Shown in pieces: positions 5,258 through 7,051 of a stretch of DNA of 7,051 nucleotides; position 1 is the stretch's first letter, and every line of letters starts with the position of its first letter. The stretch lies in the NCBI GenBank assembly GCA_023416315.1, contig JAEZIA010000227.1:1-7051 (forward strand), given 5' to 3'. The notes under the pieces are model-generated. The model was given only the letters and a program-made list of their open reading frames with translations, was not told the origin of the DNA and ran no database searches. The position numbers were made by a program, and so were the translations under genes. This DNA is from Actinomycetes bacterium (GTDB lineage: Bacteria; Actinomycetota; Actinomycetes; Mycobacteriales; Mycobacteriaceae).

Positions 5258-7051
5258 GTGACGCTAGATTCGCTGCGCTCGGGTATCGACTTGTCCCACG
5301 TCGAGGCCCAGGTTCGCCCCCAAGACGATCTGTTCGGCCATGTCAACGGCCGCTGGCTGGCCGAGTACACCATCCCCGGTGACCGAGCCACCGACGGTGC
5401 GTTCCGCACCTTGTACGACCGGGCCGAGGAGCAGGTACGCGAGCTGATCACGTCGGCCGCCGGTGCGGCTGGCAGTGACGAGCAGCGGATCGGCGAGCTG
5501 TACGCCAGCTTCCTGGACGCCGATGCCGTCGAGCGCCGCGGCGTGCAGCCGCTGCTCGACGAACTGGCCCGCATCGACGCCGCCGCCGATCCGACCGCGC
5601 TGGCCGCGGTGATCGGCGGTCTGCAGCGCACCGGTGTGGGCGGTGGATTCGGGCTCTACATCGATACCGATTCGAAGAACTCCTCGCGCTATCTGGTCCA
5701 CGTCACCCAGTCCGGGCTCGGGCTGCCCGACGAGTCGTATTACCGCGACGAGCAGCACGCCGCGATCCTGGCCGCCTACCCTGGGCACATCGCCGAGATG
5801 TTCGCCCTGGTGTTGGGCGGCAGCGCCGACGACCACGCCGAGCGGGCGGCGCGGATCGTGGCACTGGAGACCAAATTGGCTGCCGCGCACTGGGATGTCG
5901 TCAAGCGCCGCGACGCCGACCTGACCTACAACCTGCGCGCGTTCACCGACCTGTCCGTCGAAGCGCCCGGCTTCGACTGGACCGGGTGGATCGACGCCCT
6001 TGGCACGTCACCGGACGTGGTCGCCGAACTGGTTGTGCGCCAACCGGATTACCTCTCCGCATTCGCCGAGCTGTGGTCGAACCACGACTTCGCCACCTGG
6101 CAGGATTGGGCGCGGTGGCGGTTGATCAACGCCCGTGCCGCGTTCCTGCCCGAGGCGCTGGTGGCGGCGAACTTCGAGTTCTACGGTCGCACTCTGTCGG
6201 GCACCGAGCAGATCCGGGATCGCTGGAAGCGGGCGGTGTCGCTGGTGGAAAGCCTGATGGGCGACGCCGTAGGCAGGCTCTACGTCGAGCGGCACTTTCC
6301 ACCGGACGCCAAGGCCCGGATGGATGTCCTGGTGGACAACCTGCGGGAGGCCTACCGGGTCAGCATCAATGACCTGGAGTGGATGACGCCGGAGACCCGC
6401 AAGCGCGCGCTGGCCAAGCTGGATAAGTTCACCGCCAAGATCGGCTATCCGAAGAAGTGGCGGGACTATTCGACGTTGGTGATCGACCGTGACGACCTGT
6501 ACGGCAACGTCATTCGCGGTGCCGAAGTGGAGCATGCCCGGGAGCTCGCGAAGCTGGGCGGCCCCGTCGATCGTGACGAGTGGTTCATGACGCCGCAGAC
6601 AGTCAACGCCTACTACAACCCGGGCATGAACGAGATCGTCTTCCCCGCCGCGATCCTGCAGCCGCCGTTCTTCGACGCCGAGGCCGACGACGCCGCGAAC
6701 TACGGCGGGATCGGTGCGGTGATCGGCCACGAGATCGGTCATGGCTTCGATGACCAGGGCGCCAAGTACGACGGCGACGGCAACCTCGTCGATTGGTGGA
6801 CCGATGCCGACAGGACCGAGTTCGGTGCGCGCACAAAGCGACTCATCGAGCAGTACGACGAGTTCGTCCCGCGCGGGCTGGAGCCGTCGCACCACGTTAA
6901 CGGCGCGTTCACCGTCGGCGAGAACATCGGTGACCTGGGCGGGCTGTCGATCGCGCTACTGGCCTACGAGCTCTCCCTGAACGGCAAGGAGGCCCCGGTG
7001 ATCGACGGACTGACCGGCCACCAGCGGGTGTTCTTCGGCTGGGCGCAGGTG
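5258..7051 (+). CDS. zmp1: Zmp1, M13 zinc metalloprotease (3' end cut by window)
   Basis: This is an open frame of 598 codons without a stop, running to the last base. The M. tuberculosis homologue Rv0198c is about 663 residues, so about 65 C-terminal residues are missing. It belongs to the M13 (neprilysin/PepO) family of single-zinc endopeptidases. The N-terminal M13 domain begins at about residue 20 with RPQDDLFGHVNGRWL. The catalytic domain carries the NAYY substrate-binding motif at 450-453, PAAILQPPFF at 463-472, the zinc site HEIGH at 491-495 (ligands H491 and H495, catalytic E492) and the third ligand E555 in GENIGDLGG. All active-site residues inside the window are intact; the final family residues lie beyond it. 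There is no signal peptide or membrane anchor. In M. tuberculosis, Zmp1 was reported to affect inflammasome activation and phagosome maturation; in an environmental species the role is unknown. GTG at 5258 is supported by AAGGA seven bases upstream and by the position of the first conserved motif. Confidence 0.95.
   Translation, partial: MTLDSLRSGIDLSHVEAQVRPQDDLFGHVNGRWLAEYTIPGDRATDGAFRTLYDRAEEQVRELITSAAGAAGSDEQRIGELYASFLDADAVERRGVQPLLDELARIDAAADPTALAAVIGGLQRTGVGGGFGLYIDTDSKNSSRYLVHVTQSGLGLPDESYYRDEQHAAILAAYPGHIAEMFALVLGGSADDHAERAARIVALETKLAAAHWDVVKRRDADLTYNLRAFTDLSVEAPGFDWTGWIDALGTSPDVVAELVVRQPDYLSAFAELWSNHDFATWQDWARWRLINARAAFLPEALVAANFEFYGRTLSGTEQIRDRWKRAVSLVESLMGDAVGRLYVERHFPPDAKARMDVLVDNLREAYRVSINDLEWMTPETRKRALAKLDKFTAKIGYPKKWRDYSTLVIDRDDLYGNVIRGAEVEHARELAKLGGPVDRDEWFMTPQTVNAYYNPGMNEIVFPAAILQPPFFDAEADDAANYGGIGAVIGHEIGHGFDDQGAKYDGDGNLVDWWTDADRTEFGARTKRLIEQYDEFVPRGLEPSHHVNGAFTVGENIGDLGGLSIALLAYELSLNGKEAPVIDGLTGHQRVFFGWAQV

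Noticed and set aside
6008..6895. Minus-strand open frame (295 codons) opposite zmp1
   Set aside because: It covers the strand opposite the intact catalytic domain of zmp1, including the HEIGH motif; the composition reflects GC-rich antisense and no domain is recognised.
1..7051. Mobile element, CRISPR, tRNA or defence system
   Set aside because: No terminal repeats, transposase or integrase, spacer-repeat array or tRNA-like sequence was seen; gene order and composition look like core mycobacterial chromosome.

Overview
The window is high-GC DNA (roughly two thirds G+C by eye) with GTG starts, four-base stop/start overlaps and very tight gene packing. All six genes read as mycobacterial. From memory of M. 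tuberculosis H37Rv, five of them match the block Rv0202c (mmpL11) - Rv0201c - Rv0200 - Rv0199 - Rv0198c (zmp1), in the same order and with the same relative orientations. The sixth, a small CoA-binding-type gene, sits between the Rv0201c and Rv0200 counterparts, where I recall no annotated gene in M. tuberculosis. A Mycobacterium or Mycolicibacterium chromosome is the best reading. The species cannot be named from the sequence alone.

Layout. Positions 1-77 are a leader with no gene. Positions 78-3924 form a tightly packed plus-strand unit: mmpL11 (78-3014), a helix-turn-helix gene starting on a GTGA overlap (3011-3499), and a CoA-binding-domain gene two bases later (3502-3924). Positions 3911-5187 form a minus-strand pair, omamA then omamB, joined by an ATGA overlap. 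The two units meet tail to tail with a 14-base overlap of their coding ends, and a 7-bp GC-rich hairpin lies across that junction. A 70-bp divergent intergenic stretch (5188-5257) separates omamA from zmp1 on the plus strand. zmp1 is open to the last base of the window, and its C-terminal part (about 65 residues, judged from the M. tuberculosis length) is missing.

How the genes work together. MmpL11 is an inner-membrane RND-type lipid exporter of the cell envelope and has also been linked to heme uptake. OmamA and OmamB are orphan Mce-associated membrane proteins that support Mce-type lipid importers. Zmp1 is an M13 zinc metalloprotease implicated in host interaction in pathogens. The shared theme is envelope and lipid traffic. 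The small HTH protein could be a local regulator, and the CoA-binding protein could sense or bind acyl-CoA-related ligands, but both roles are inferred only from domain type and position.

I found no tRNA, rRNA, CRISPR array, insertion sequence or phage signature. Nothing here is a clearly undescribed system. The most checkable points are the extra CoA-binding gene, the HTH gene coupled to mmpL11, the hairpin across the convergent stops, and the small palindrome and possible leaderless promoter in the omamA/zmp1 divergent region.
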